Source of the DNA: an uncultured Bacilli bacterium
Lineage (GTDB): Bacteria; Bacillota_I; Bacilli_A; RF39; UBA660
Direction: 5' to 3'
DNA: 64,000 nt
Assembly (NCBI GenBank): GCA_934141535.1
Contig: CAKPCH010000007.1
Span: forward strand, 1 to 64,000
How positions within the stretch are numbered: position 1 is the first letter of the stretch; each line of letters begins with the position of its first letter. Positions 1 to 8,249 of the stretch are shown piece after piece. A model generated the notes under the pieces. It did not search any database and had not been told where the DNA came from. It worked only from the letters and a program-made list of their open reading frames with translations. A program made the position numbers and the translations under genes.

Positions 1-2
1 TA

Positions 3-86
3 GAATATATAAATAATCATTTTGAAGAATTAATGAAAGAATATAATAAAATAACAAATATTATAGATAAATATAAGAAAGTGTAA
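3..86 (+). CDS. C-terminal fragment of a hybrid histidine kinase paralogue (cut by window start)
   Basis: This open frame enters from the left edge and stops at TAA 84-86. Its 27 residues (from EYINNHFEELMKEY to KYKKV) match the last residues of the complete hybrid kinase that ends at 26096. Bases 1-78 align with 26014-26091 with one mismatch at position 9, and the two diverge just before the stop. The fragment corresponds to the end of the Hpt domain of that kinase. A second kinase of the same kind therefore lies just upstream. The near identity suggests recent duplication or gene conversion; the rest of this copy cannot be seen. Confidence 0.8.
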   Translation, partial: EYINNHFEELMKEYNKITNIIDKYKKV

Positions 87-100
87 TTTTACACTTTTTT
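77..100 (+). terminator. Rho-independent terminator of the kinase fragment
   Basis: Stem AAGTGTA (79-85), loop ATTT, stem TACACTT (90-96), then T residues. The stop codon of the kinase fragment overlaps the hairpin. Confidence 0.7.
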
Positions 101-176
101 ATATTCTATTTTAGAATTTATATCAAATTTTGTCTAATTTTATTATATACTCTATGTATGATAAAGGAGTGGTATA

Positions 177-1364
177 ATGAAAAAAATGTTTATATACTTA
201 TTTGCACTCTCTTTCATGTTTGTTGGTGTTAATAGTGTATCTGCAAAAATATTTAATGAATTTAAAAAAGGTGATGAAATATCAGTAAAACTTAATGAAA
301 ACGAATCAGGAAAATTTTATGTTTTAGATGATAAAGGAGATTATGTAATTGCTATTTATAAAGATGTTTTAGGCGATGTATTTTATTTTGGACCAGGATC
401 TGGATCACTAGGCAGTTCTTTTGAAGCTTCTAAAGCTTGTAGTGAATTAAGAAGATTAACTGAGTCTTGGATATATCCAAATACAAAAGATTTAATATCA
501 GCTCAAGATATTAAAAGTGATTTAGATTTAGAAAATCAGGAACAATATGATATGAAAGATCAAATTTTCCATATTGGAAAATCTTATTGGACTAAAACAA
601 TTGTTAATGGAGAAGGAGAAAATTATTTTCCATATTTAGTAACTTCATGGTCAACTTATTCAAATTTACATACAGCTATTTCTGAGTCACCTGCAAATGT
701 TGGATATATAAGACCAGTTATAAACATAGATAAAATATATGTAGAGGAAGCCGCTATTAAAATAACTAGTTGGGATCAATTTATTAATTCATTAAAAGAA
801 TATTTAGATGTACAAATCGCAGGAATGAAATTAAGTTATACAGATAAAAGTTTAGAAATAAAAAGTGATGATGAAACACATGTTGAAAAATATTCTTACG
901 ATGGTAAATTATTGACATTAACAGAAATTAAAGAAACTGAAACCTTTGGTTATATATCAGTTGATGAATTTTTATATTATACTAATTTAAAATATTTTGA
1001 GTATGATTCTGATACTGAATATATTAATGATTCAGATACACAATTATCTATTTCAACTGATGAAAATTTGTTATTCAAGTTTTTGATTAATTTGAAAGAT
1101 GGTCAAGTTGAATCTGCAAGATTCGAAAATTATTCAGTTAATTTATCTTATTTCTTAGATATTCAATCATCAGATCAAATCAAAAATGATGAAAAATCAG
1201 AAAATCAAGATAAAACAGAGTCAAAAGATCAAAAACAAGAAGAAATAAAAAATCCGAATACTGGAATAAATACACAGTATAAAATATTAAGCATAGTAGT
1301 ATTATTAGGAATAGTAACTTATTTAATTATAAAGAAAAAAAGTAAATTTCCTAAACACAATTAG
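177..1364 (+). CDS. Secreted surface protein with NPNTG sorting signal
   Basis: A 395-residue exported protein. Residues 1-23 form a signal peptide ending near SVSA. From residue 31 the segment KKGDEISV...KFYVLDDKGD resembles the GDEYTCDVGD...FFVLENKGD domain of the other surface proteins in this window, and YIRPVIN near 178 matches their RPVITI end, so this is probably a divergent copy of that domain. A charged linker rich in K, E, D and Q follows. Residues 359-363 are NPNTG, then a hydrophobic segment and a KKK tail, which is the layout of a sortase substrate. The adjacent downstream gene encodes a sortase, its likely anchoring enzyme. RBS AAGGAGTGG precedes ATG 177. Ligand and function are unknown. 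Confidence 0.8.
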   Translation: MKKMFIYLFALSFMFVGVNSVSAKIFNEFKKGDEISVKLNENESGKFYVLDDKGDYVIAIYKDVLGDVFYFGPGSGSLGSSFEASKACSELRRLTESWIYPNTKDLISAQDIKSDLDLENQEQYDMKDQIFHIGKSYWTKTIVNGEGENYFPYLVTSWSTYSNLHTAISESPANVGYIRPVINIDKIYVEEAAIKITSWDQFINSLKEYLDVQIAGMKLSYTDKSLEIKSDDETHVEKYSYDGKLLTLTEIKETETFGYISVDEFLYYTNLKYFEYDSDTEYINDSDTQLSISTDENLLFKFLINLKDGQVESARFENYSVNLSYFLDIQSSDQIKNDEKSENQDKTESKDQKQEEIKNPNTGINTQYKILSIVVLLGIVTYLIIKKKSKFPKHN

Positions 1365-1388
1365 AAGACTTTAAAAGTCTTTTCTTTT
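1365..1388 (+). terminator. Short hairpin between surface protein and sortase gene
   Basis: AAGACTT (1365-1371), loop TAA, AAGTCTT (1375-1381), then TTCTTTT. It sits in the 34-base gap before the sortase gene and may only partly terminate transcription. Confidence 0.5.
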
Positions 1389-1398
1389 AGAGGTAATT

Positions 1399-2988
1399 AT
1401 GAATAAAATTTTAATTTTAATAAAAAATAATTCTATTATATTTTCTAAATACAATAAAGATATAAATGTAGATAACATTAACAATACTAATATTATAGAC
1501 GTTAAAAACTTAAAATTCACTGAAGAATATATATTAGAAAATTTAGATTTAGTATCAACCTTTTTAAATCTTATAATAAAAAAATTTAAAATAAATAAAT
1601 GTGTTATAAAAACAGTTGATATATCTGAGACAATATTAAAAATATTAAATTATACACCAGATATTAAATATTTAAATTTTGATGAAGATAAAGAATTAAA
1701 TTATACTATTTGTTCACTTTTATTACAAAATATATATTTAGAAAAAATAAATTGTTATAATTTACCAGAAATAATGTATTATAGATTTAAAGATAATATA
1801 ATAAATACAAGGTGTACATTATTAACCAACAGTAACTTCTTTAAATATAATAATATAAAAACTTATTCAGATTTATTTAGTAGTCAAAAAGTAGTTATAA
1901 ATGAATATTTAACAATAGAAGATATAGATGATATAGTATATTTCTTTAATTCTAATAAAAATATAAAAAGAATAGAATTAAAAAGATATAATAAACAAAA
2001 TTTAGAAGCAATATTAAAAATGTTAAGATTAAATAATATAAATAAAGTAACTATTATTATTTATGAAGATAGTTCTACTACTGATTTAATTCTTAATGAT
2101 ATTAAATATTTTGATACACTTACAAAGAAATTTAACGTTAATATAAAAATAAAATATTCATATGAATATAAAGAAAAAAATGGTATTAAAGAGATAAATA
2201 TACAAATATTTAAATTTATAATTATAATACTTATATTAACTGGATTAGTATTAACACTACTTTTTACATTTTTACACTTTTCAAATAATAAAAAAATAGA
2301 GAATATAAGTAAAAAAATAAATGATAATATAAATAATTCTTTAGAAAATTATTCTAATATTATTGAAGATAAAATATCTGATACTAATTTAGATAGTGAT
2401 AATAAAAAAACTGTTAGTTCATATTACACTAGTTATAATAATGTTTATGATGAACTAAAAAAAATAAATAGTGATACAATAGGATTTATAAAAATTAATA
2501 ATACTCAAATAAATTATCCGGTTGTTCAAAGCACTGATAATGAATACTATTTAAATCATGCTTATGATAAATCTAAAAATCTTGCTGGTTGGATTTTTGT
2601 AGATTATAGAAATAAGTTTTCTTCTGGTGAAAATATAATAATTTATGGTCATACAGTAGAAAATAGCAAAGTTATGTTTAGTACGTTAGATAATGTTTTA
2701 AAACAAGAATGGTATAGTAATGAGTCAAATTTAAATATATTTTTAAATATTTTAGGTAACGATTTTACCTATAAAATATTTTCTATTTATATAGTTGATA
2801 ATACTAGTGACTATTTATATACTGAATTTTATAGTGAATCTTCATTTAATGAATATATAAAATTAGTAAAATCAAGGAGTATTTTTAATTTTAATTTAGA
2901 AGTTAAATATAAAGATGATATATTAACACTTTCTACTTGTTATAAAGATTCTTCAAAAAAAATAGTAGTTCATGCTAAAAGAATATAA
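1399..2988 (+). CDS. Class B-like sortase with a ~270-residue cytoplasmic N-terminal extension
   Basis: A 529-residue membrane protein. Residues 272-293 form one transmembrane helix. After a linker, residues 360-529 form a sortase fold: IGFIKINNTQINYPVVQ at the start, catalytic His418 in YGHT, Cys514 in TLSTC and Arg528 in HAKRI. The enzyme should cleave a sorting signal and transfer the protein to the cell wall or another amine; the neighbour ending in NPNTG is the obvious substrate. Unusually, the first 270 residues are a soluble domain with no recognised family, predicted to be cytoplasmic. Ordinary class B sortases have only a short tail there. RBS GAGGT precedes ATG 1399. The sortase call is firm; the class assignment is less so. 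Confidence 0.88.
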   Translation: MNKILILIKNNSIIFSKYNKDINVDNINNTNIIDVKNLKFTEEYILENLDLVSTFLNLIIKKFKINKCVIKTVDISETILKILNYTPDIKYLNFDEDKELNYTICSLLLQNIYLEKINCYNLPEIMYYRFKDNIINTRCTLLTNSNFFKYNNIKTYSDLFSSQKVVINEYLTIEDIDDIVYFFNSNKNIKRIELKRYNKQNLEAILKMLRLNNINKVTIIIYEDSSTTDLILNDIKYFDTLTKKFNVNIKIKYSYEYKEKNGIKEINIQIFKFIIIILILTGLVLTLLFTFLHFSNNKKIENISKKINDNINNSLENYSNIIEDKISDTNLDSDNKKTVSSYYTSYNNVYDELKKINSDTIGFIKINNTQINYPVVQSTDNEYYLNHAYDKSKNLAGWIFVDYRNKFSSGENIIIYGHTVENSKVMFSTLDNVLKQEWYSNESNLNIFLNILGNDFTYKIFSIYIVDNTSDYLYTEFYSESSFNEYIKLVKSRSIFNFNLEVKYKDDILTLSTCYKDSSKKIVVHAKRI

Positions 2989-2990
2989 TA

Positions 2991-3014
2991 AAAAAGTGTA
3001 GTTCTACACTTTTT
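2991..3014. terminator. Bidirectional terminator between convergent genes
   Basis: AAAAAGTGTA (2991-3000), loop GTTC, TACACTTTTT (3005-3014). T-rich arms on both strands serve the sortase gene and the minus-strand radical SAM gene, whose stop codon it touches. Confidence 0.8.
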
Positions 3015-3979
3015 TAAATTGAAATTTCAACCGCACCACTAGGTGTTTTCTTTTTATATTTAATCCCTTGATATGAGTCTCTTCTTTTCATCTCTTTATC
3101 TATATCATTTAGTATTGTAACTTTTTTTGTTAACCAAAAAGGTTCTATTAAATCCGATACTTTTGGATCACCAGTAATTCTATTAACAACAATGTCTTCT
3201 CTTAAATATTCTAATTGATCACATACTATATCTATATATTCTTCTCTAGTTAATGTTTTGAAATGTTCCTTTTCATATAATTTAGCTAGAGTAGTATTTT
3301 TTAAAATTGATAACATATGAATTTTTATACCTTGTATATCTAAATCACTTAGATATTTAACTGTTTCTATCATCATATCTTTTGTTTCATATGGTAGTCC
3401 ATTAATTATATGAACAACAACATTGATATTTCTTTCTCTTAATTTTTTAACCATATTTGTAAAGCATTCTAAAGTATGACATCTATTTATGTAAATAGAT
3501 GTAGTTTCATGTATAGTTTGTAATCCAAGTTCAATAGTAAGATAAGTTCTTTTAGAAAGTTCTTCTAAATAATCAAGACATTCATCACTTATAGAGTCTG
3601 GTCTGGTCGCTATAGAAAGTCCAACAACATTATCTAAATTTAAAATAGTTTCGTACTTTTCCTTTAAAACATTAACAGGTGCATAAGTATTGGTATTAGC
3701 TTGAAAGTATCCTATGTATTTAGCACTCGGCCATTTTTTTAACATCATGTTTTTTACTTCATTGAATTGAGTTACTAAATCATCTTCTTTTTTTCCTGCA
3801 TATTCACCACTACCAGTATTAGAACAATAAATACAGCCACCCTTACCAAAAACACCATCCTTATTAGGACAAGTAAATCCAGCATTTAAACTTACTTTAA
3901 ATACCTTAGAATTAAATTTATGTTTATAAAAATAATCAAGTGTATAATATCTTTTATTTGAATCTGAATATTTAAACAT
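3014..3979 (-). CDS. ytqA: TIGR01212-family radical SAM protein (YtqA/YhcC type)
   Basis: A 321-residue cytoplasmic radical SAM enzyme. The iron-sulfur ligands are Cys37, Cys49 and Cys52 in CPNKDGVFGKGGCIYC. This spacing, wider than the classic CxxxCxxC, marks the YtqA/YhcC group. The barrel continues with ELGLQT and GLPYET. The family is conserved in Firmicutes and is often assigned to RNA modification or left uncharacterised, so the substrate should be treated as unknown. It is one of only three minus-strand genes here and diverges from the DHH gene. An ATTATA at 3996-4001 reads TATAAT on the minus strand and is a plausible -10. Confidence 0.85.
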   Translation of the reverse strand: MFKYSDSNKRYYTLDYFYKHKFNSKVFKVSLNAGFTCPNKDGVFGKGGCIYCSNTGSGEYAGKKEDDLVTQFNEVKNMMLKKWPSAKYIGYFQANTNTYAPVNVLKEKYETILNLDNVVGLSIATRPDSISDECLDYLEELSKRTYLTIELGLQTIHETTSIYINRCHTLECFTNMVKKLRERNINVVVHIINGLPYETKDMMIETVKYLSDLDIQGIKIHMLSILKNTTLAKLYEKEHFKTLTREEYIDIVCDQLEYLREDIVVNRITGDPKVSDLIEPFWLTKKVTILNDIDKEMKRRDSYQGIKYKKKTPSGAVEISI

Positions 3980-4042
3980 AATATCACCAACAAGTATTAT
4001 AACTTAAATTTAATTAAAAATATACTTATAAAAAATAAATAC

Positions 4043-4071
4043 TTTAAGATTATAAAAAAATAGTGTATAAT
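4043..4071 (+). promoter_or_regulatory. Promoter for the DHH-phosphoesterase operon
   Basis: TTTAAG (4043-4048), 17-base spacer, TATAAT (4066-4071), 23 bases before ATG 4094. Confidence 0.5.
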
Positions 4072-4093
4072 TGTAATAGAATGTAGGTGCTTT

Positions 4094-5056
4094 ATGAATA
4101 AATTTAAACAAATATATAAACAAATTAAAAAATATAATAAAATAATAATAGCAAGACATATAGGTGCAGATCCAGATGCTCTTGGTAGTACTATTGGATT
4201 AAAGGAAGTTATATTAAATACATTTCCAAATAAAAAAGTATATGTAGTAGGTACTCCTGCAGCACGCCATAGATATATTGGTGAATTAGATAAATTTAAT
4301 GAAGATATGTATGAAGATTCACTTTTAATAGTTTTAGATACACCAAATATATCAAGAATAGATGGTGTAGATGTAAATAGATTTAAATATAAAATAAAAA
4401 TAGATCATCATCCATTTATAGAAGAATTTTGTAATATAGAACTTATTGATGATACTTCAAGTAGTGCTTCTCAATTAGTTATAGAATTAATAAAAAATAC
4501 AAAATTAAAAGTAAATGAAAAGAGTGCTAAAGCCCTTTTTATAGGTATAGTAGGTGATACTAATAGATTCTTATATTATTATACTACACCTAAAACTTTT
4601 GATTTAGTATCTTATATGATTAAAAAAACTAATTTAGATTTTACAAAGTTATATGAAAATATGTATTTAAGAAACTTACATGAATTAAGATTTCAAAGTT
4701 ATATAATAATGAATTTAACACTTACTTTAGATGGATTTGGATATATTAAGATAACACAAGATATATTAGATGAATATGAAATTGATTGTGCTACAGCAAC
4801 CAATATAGTAAATAATTTAACATTTATTGAAGATATGTATTCATGGGCAATATTTGCTTATGATAAGGCTAATGATAATGTTAGAGGTTCTATTAGATCT
4901 AGAGGACCTATAATAAATGAAGTTGCTTCAAATTATAATGGTGGGGGACATATATATGCTTCAGGTGTAAGATTAAGTGATTTTGACGTTGTAGATAATA
5001 TAATAAATGATTTAAATGAAGTATGTAAAAAATATAAAGAAGATAATAATTTATAA
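4094..5056 (+). CDS. DHH-family phosphoesterase, NrnA-like
   Basis: A 320-residue cytoplasmic enzyme with DHH motif I as ARHIGADPDALGS (residues 20-32), a KIDHH motif further on, GIVGDTNRF in the middle and GGGH in the C-terminal DHHA1 domain. NrnA-type proteins degrade short RNA oligonucleotides and dephosphorylate 3'-phosphoadenosine 5'-phosphate; related proteins cleave cyclic dinucleotides. No GGDEF or PAS domain and no transmembrane segment is present, so the soluble NrnA group fits better than GdpP. It is followed 12 bases later by a pilin-like gene, probably on the same transcript. The fold is certain; the exact substrate is inferred. Confidence 0.82.
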   Translation: MNKFKQIYKQIKKYNKIIIARHIGADPDALGSTIGLKEVILNTFPNKKVYVVGTPAARHRYIGELDKFNEDMYEDSLLIVLDTPNISRIDGVDVNRFKYKIKIDHHPFIEEFCNIELIDDTSSSASQLVIELIKNTKLKVNEKSAKALFIGIVGDTNRFLYYYTTPKTFDLVSYMIKKTNLDFTKLYENMYLRNLHELRFQSYIIMNLTLTLDGFGYIKITQDILDEYEIDCATATNIVNNLTFIEDMYSWAIFAYDKANDNVRGSIRSRGPIINEVASNYNGGGHIYASGVRLSDFDVVDNIINDLNEVCKKYKEDNNL

Positions 5057-5067
5057 TGAGGTGAACT

Positions 5068-6600
5068 ATGAATAAAAAGGGTTTTACTTTAGTAGAAATA
5101 TTAGGAGTAATAATACTTATATCACTTTTATCAGTTTTAATTCTTCCTAAAATAGTTGATTCGGTAAAAAATTCATCAGATAAAATAGATGATTCTACAA
5201 AAAACATGATATATAAAGCCTTAAATTTATATATAAGTGATAATGAATCAAAATATGTTAAAAATACAGATAATACATATTGTATTACTTTAAGAGAGTT
5301 AGTAGATAGTGATTATTTAAAATCACCAATTAATGTATCTAATAAAGATATAACAGATTTAAAGAGTGTACAAGTTACTTATAATAAAAATTTTAAATAT
5401 AAAATAGTAAATAATAATGCTTGTACTAATGTAGTTGATAATTATATATGTAAACCAGTAACTAAAGCAACAACAGGTTCTATACCAAGAGGAAATTATA
5501 ATTATGGGGATGAGTATACATGCGATGTGGGTGATGGAGAATTAAAAACTTTCTTTTTACTTGAAAAGAGTGGTAATAATATAAGTTTAATTATGAGTTC
5601 AAATGTTAGTAGTAGTGGAAAAATAGAGACAGCAGAATCTTTAAATAAATCAACTACTGCATGGGTAACAAAAGAAGATTATATGGCAGCAGGAGGAACA
5701 GAAGCTGATTATGGATCTTATGGAAATAATAATAAAGGCCCAATAACAGCAAACCAAAAATTACATAGATATACATCGTCTTGGTCAAAAATAAAACAAT
5801 CACAAATTAAATTACCTGTATATAATCAGGTATATAAGGCAGCAGGAAATACATCGTCTAATATTCCAACTTGGTTATATGGTAATTTAAGTAAACCTAT
5901 TATATCAGGAACAGAAACAAGATTAGATGGATATTTTACATCAACTTTATATGCTAATACTACATATCAAGCATGGGTCGTTTCTTACGTTGGATTGATT
6001 AGTTATATAAATGTTAATTATAGTACATCCTATGGAATACGACCAGTAATAATATTAACACAAGATCAAGTAAAAGAACCTGAAAGAACTTGTAGTATAG
6101 TAAGTGGAACAGGCAATGTTGGAGATGTAGTTGAATGTAATGGAGATAATTTCTATGTATTAGAAAATTCATCTGGAATGTTAAAACTAATAACAACAGA
6201 TAATATAACTACAGCAAGTAATATAGTGAATGCTATTGATTTAGCTACAAATTATGGTAATTCATTAAAAAATAATAATTATAATATTATTAGTTCAAGA
6301 TTATTATATTATTATGAAATAGAAAGTATGCTAAAAAATAAAACACAACAAATAAATAGTCATGAATATGAAACATTACCTATAACAATAGATAATGCAC
6401 AAAATATAATTGATACAACATGGCTTTATCAAAATTCATCTAATAGTTCAATTAGTTATTGGATTTTATATAGTGAAGATGATAATGGAAGAATGTTTGA
6501 TAGTATATATATAGATGGTACACTTCCTGCAGTAAAAAGAGGTAGTGGTACATTTGGAGTAAGACCAGTTATAACTATACCATCATCAATATTAAAATAA
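5068..6600 (+). CDS. Type IV pilin-like surface protein with two copies of the GDEYTCDVGD domain
   Basis: A 510-residue protein. Residues 3-27 (KKGFTLVEI plus a hydrophobic helix) are a class III prepilin signal, cut after the glycine, with the conserved Glu at mature position 5. After a short linker come two copies of the window's repeated domain. The first runs from CKPVTKATTG through GDEYTCDVGD to GIRPVIIL (about 5448-6054). The second, more diverged, runs from CSIVSGTGNVGD to FGVRPVITI (about 6088-6597). No assembly ATPase, platform protein or prepilin peptidase is in the window. Each domain end has the YW/F...W...RPV layout of FGE/C-type-lectin-like folds. Probably a pilus-tip or surface-displayed binding protein; function inferred. 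RBS GAGGTGA. Confidence 0.78.
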   Translation: MNKKGFTLVEILGVIILISLLSVLILPKIVDSVKNSSDKIDDSTKNMIYKALNLYISDNESKYVKNTDNTYCITLRELVDSDYLKSPINVSNKDITDLKSVQVTYNKNFKYKIVNNNACTNVVDNYICKPVTKATTGSIPRGNYNYGDEYTCDVGDGELKTFFLLEKSGNNISLIMSSNVSSSGKIETAESLNKSTTAWVTKEDYMAAGGTEADYGSYGNNNKGPITANQKLHRYTSSWSKIKQSQIKLPVYNQVYKAAGNTSSNIPTWLYGNLSKPIISGTETRLDGYFTSTLYANTTYQAWVVSYVGLISYINVNYSTSYGIRPVIILTQDQVKEPERTCSIVSGTGNVGDVVECNGDNFYVLENSSGMLKLITTDNITTASNIVNAIDLATNYGNSLKNNNYNIISSRLLYYYEIESMLKNKTQQINSHEYETLPITIDNAQNIIDTTWLYQNSSNSSISYWILYSEDDNGRMFDSIYIDGTLPAVKRGSGTFGVRPVITIPSSILK

Positions 6601-6633
6601 TAGGAGAACAGATAGTTTGTAATACAATGATAA

Positions 6634-6726
6634 TATAATGAAGAGTAGTTTTGATAAAAATATGCCGATAATATCTATAAAAAAATAGAAATATGTAGTA
6701 AACTATAAATAGAAAGTAGGAAGTAT
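6634..6726 (+). promoter_or_regulatory. Promoter and leader shared by the three TasA-like paralogues (copy A)
   Basis: A TATAAT lies at 6634-6639 within a stretch shared with the gene at 17218. The leader GTAAACTATAAATAGAA plus GTAGGAAGTAT (6698-6726) ends at the start codon and recurs nearly unchanged at 17189-17217 and 39412-39442. It contains the ribosome binding site GTAGGAAG. Confidence 0.5.
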
Positions 6727-8004
6727 ATGGGATATAATAGAAGAAATACAACATTAATATTAATAATAACTATAGTAAGCGTATTAGGTTTGTCAATTGC
6801 TTTTGCAGTATTTTCAAGTTCTTTAACAGTAAAGAGTAATGCTACAATAACGCCAGATTCAGGAAACTTTAAAGTAGTGTTTTCTAGTAGTAGTACATCA
6901 CTTTCAACAACTAATGTAAGTGTAAGTAAAACGGGAAATGCAAGTGCAGGTACACCAACCATAGATAATAGTGGTAATCCTACTATTAAGGATTTAAGTG
7001 CCTCATTTACAGCACCTGGAGAAAAAGTAGAGTATACATTTTATGCAAGAAACGAAGGAAGTTATGATGCATATTTAAGTAGTGTAGTATTTAATAATAT
7101 AAATGGTAAATCTACATTTAAAGAATGTGTAGCAGGAAGTGGAACAACTGCATCAATGGTAGAAAGTGCATGTAATGGAATAAAAGTAACAACAACAGTA
7201 TTAAGTACATCATATACAGATACAACACTAAACATAACAAATCATGTATTAAAAAAGAACAATAGTGAAGTAGTAAAAGTAACAATAGAATATGCAAGTG
7301 GATCAGCAGTAGCAGATGGCCCATTTACAATAAACTTTGGAAAAATATATTTAACATATGGCTCAACAAGTTTAAGTGGGATGCCAACATTACCAAAAGA
7401 TCCAATATGTACAGCAGTGACAACAGCAACAACAGGAAATGTACCAAGTGGAAATTTTGCTGCAGGAGATGAATATACATGCGATGTAGGAGATAGTTAC
7501 ACAAATACATTCTTTGTATTAGAAAACAATACAGATACAGTAAGTTTAATAATGAAAGAAAACTATACAGATTCATATGTGCCACAAACATTAGCATGGT
7601 GTATTGATGGAGGAAATAATAATACAACTTGTAAAAATATAACAGCAACAGGTTCAAATGCTCCAACAGGAAAAGATTATTTAGGCCATATAAAGGAAAT
7701 ATTTAATAAAGAAGGAGTAGAAGTGAGTTTTCCAAGTGCTAGTCAAATAGCCACTGCCTCTGGAAAAACATTTAATAATTCATATATTTCAGGTTTATCA
7801 ACATGGCTATATGATTATTTGATAGATACAGCACATCCAGTATCAGGAGTATATGGTTATTGGACAATAACACCTGATGCTGATGACTCTAGCTACGCGT
7901 GGTTTGTTCACTGTAGCGGCGGCTTGAGCTGCGGCGCCGTCAGCTATGCGAGCGATCCTGGTGTCCGTCCAGTTATAACAATCTCATCATCTTTGATAAA
8001 ATAG
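6727..8004 (+). CDS. TasA/camelysin-like surface protein A with a GC-rich, candidate DGR-variable C-terminus
   Basis: A 425-residue exported protein. Residues 10-30 are a hydrophobic signal or anchor ending near SIAFA. Residues 35-225 resemble the TasA/camelysin beta-sandwich (FTAPGEKVEYTFYARNEGS) and are almost the same as in the genes at 17218 and 39443. Residues 227-425 are the repeated domain: CTAVTTATTGNVP, GDEYTCDVGD, FFVLEN, VSLIMKENYTDS, GYWTITP, then AW and finally GVRPVITIS. The stretch between TP and GVRP (7879-7971) is 61% GC against roughly 25% around it and is full of NNC codons. This is where the C-type-lectin fold of DGR targets varies. No other gene here shows such a composition break. 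Binding target unknown. Confidence 0.78.
   Translation: MGYNRRNTTLILIITIVSVLGLSIAFAVFSSSLTVKSNATITPDSGNFKVVFSSSSTSLSTTNVSVSKTGNASAGTPTIDNSGNPTIKDLSASFTAPGEKVEYTFYARNEGSYDAYLSSVVFNNINGKSTFKECVAGSGTTASMVESACNGIKVTTTVLSTSYTDTTLNITNHVLKKNNSEVVKVTIEYASGSAVADGPFTINFGKIYLTYGSTSLSGMPTLPKDPICTAVTTATTGNVPSGNFAAGDEYTCDVGDSYTNTFFVLENNTDTVSLIMKENYTDSYVPQTLAWCIDGGNNNTTCKNITATGSNAPTGKDYLGHIKEIFNKEGVEVSFPSASQIATASGKTFNNSYISGLSTWLYDYLIDTAHPVSGVYGYWTITPDADDSSYAWFVHCSGGLSCGAVSYASDPGVRPVITISSSLIK
7879..7971 (+). other. Candidate DGR variable region (VR) in surface protein A
   Basis: Of 93 bases, 57 are G or C and only 12 are A, in a gene whose sense strand is otherwise A-rich. Nineteen of 31 codons end in C or G and only one ends in A. 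The codons include AGC, TAC, CAC, GGC, TGC, GCC and GTC, as expected if AAC/AAT codons of a template had their adenines replaced. The segment ends at CGTCCAGTTATAAC (7966-7979), a 14-mer also found in the two paralogues, which could be the fixed 3' anchor. Neither template repeat nor reverse transcriptase is visible in this window. Confidence 0.5.
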
Positions 8005-8225
8005 GAGTTATAAAGAAAGAATAAAAATTAAGAATAAATAACAATAGAAGAAATAATCTAATAAACGATATAGGGTTTAAAATAAAAGAGAAAATAATAA
8101 AAAGATAAATGTAAATAAAATAGTAAAAATTATATAATGTGTAGAAAAAGTATTAATTAATTATTTTAAGGTAGAATATACACTTAAGAATAATATAATT
8201 AATACTTTTATTTTATATATAAATG
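8005..8225. other. Intergenic interval without a recognised gene
   Basis: About 220 very AT-rich bases between surface protein A and pgk. I see no open frame of note, no tRNA and no strong hairpin. It holds no A-rich near-copy of the 7879-7971 segment, so it is not an adjacent template repeat. Confidence 0.6.
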
Positions 8226-8234
8226 TGTTAAAAT
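8226..8234 (+). promoter_or_regulatory. Extended -10 promoter for pgk operon
   Basis: TGTTAAAAT, an extended -10 element 15 bases before the start codon, with no clear -35. The pgk ribosome site GGTGAT follows at 8240. Confidence 0.4.
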
Positions 8235-8249
8235 GATATAGGTGATACT

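Noticed and set aside
7879..7971. Horizontal transfer of a GC-rich gene as cause of the composition break
   Set aside because: Only about 93 bases in a precise structural place differ while both sides are typical for this genome; a transferred gene would be shifted throughout.
6675..8004. Minus-strand frames opposite surface proteins A, B and C
   Set aside because: They are shadows of repetitive Ser/Thr/Val-rich genes, low in complexity (runs of L, I, V), and have no ribosome sites.
8005..8249. Template repeat of a DGR next to surface protein A
   Set aside because: The gap is A/T only with no A-rich counterpart to the VR bases; no reverse transcriptase motif (YxDD) was noticed in the window either.
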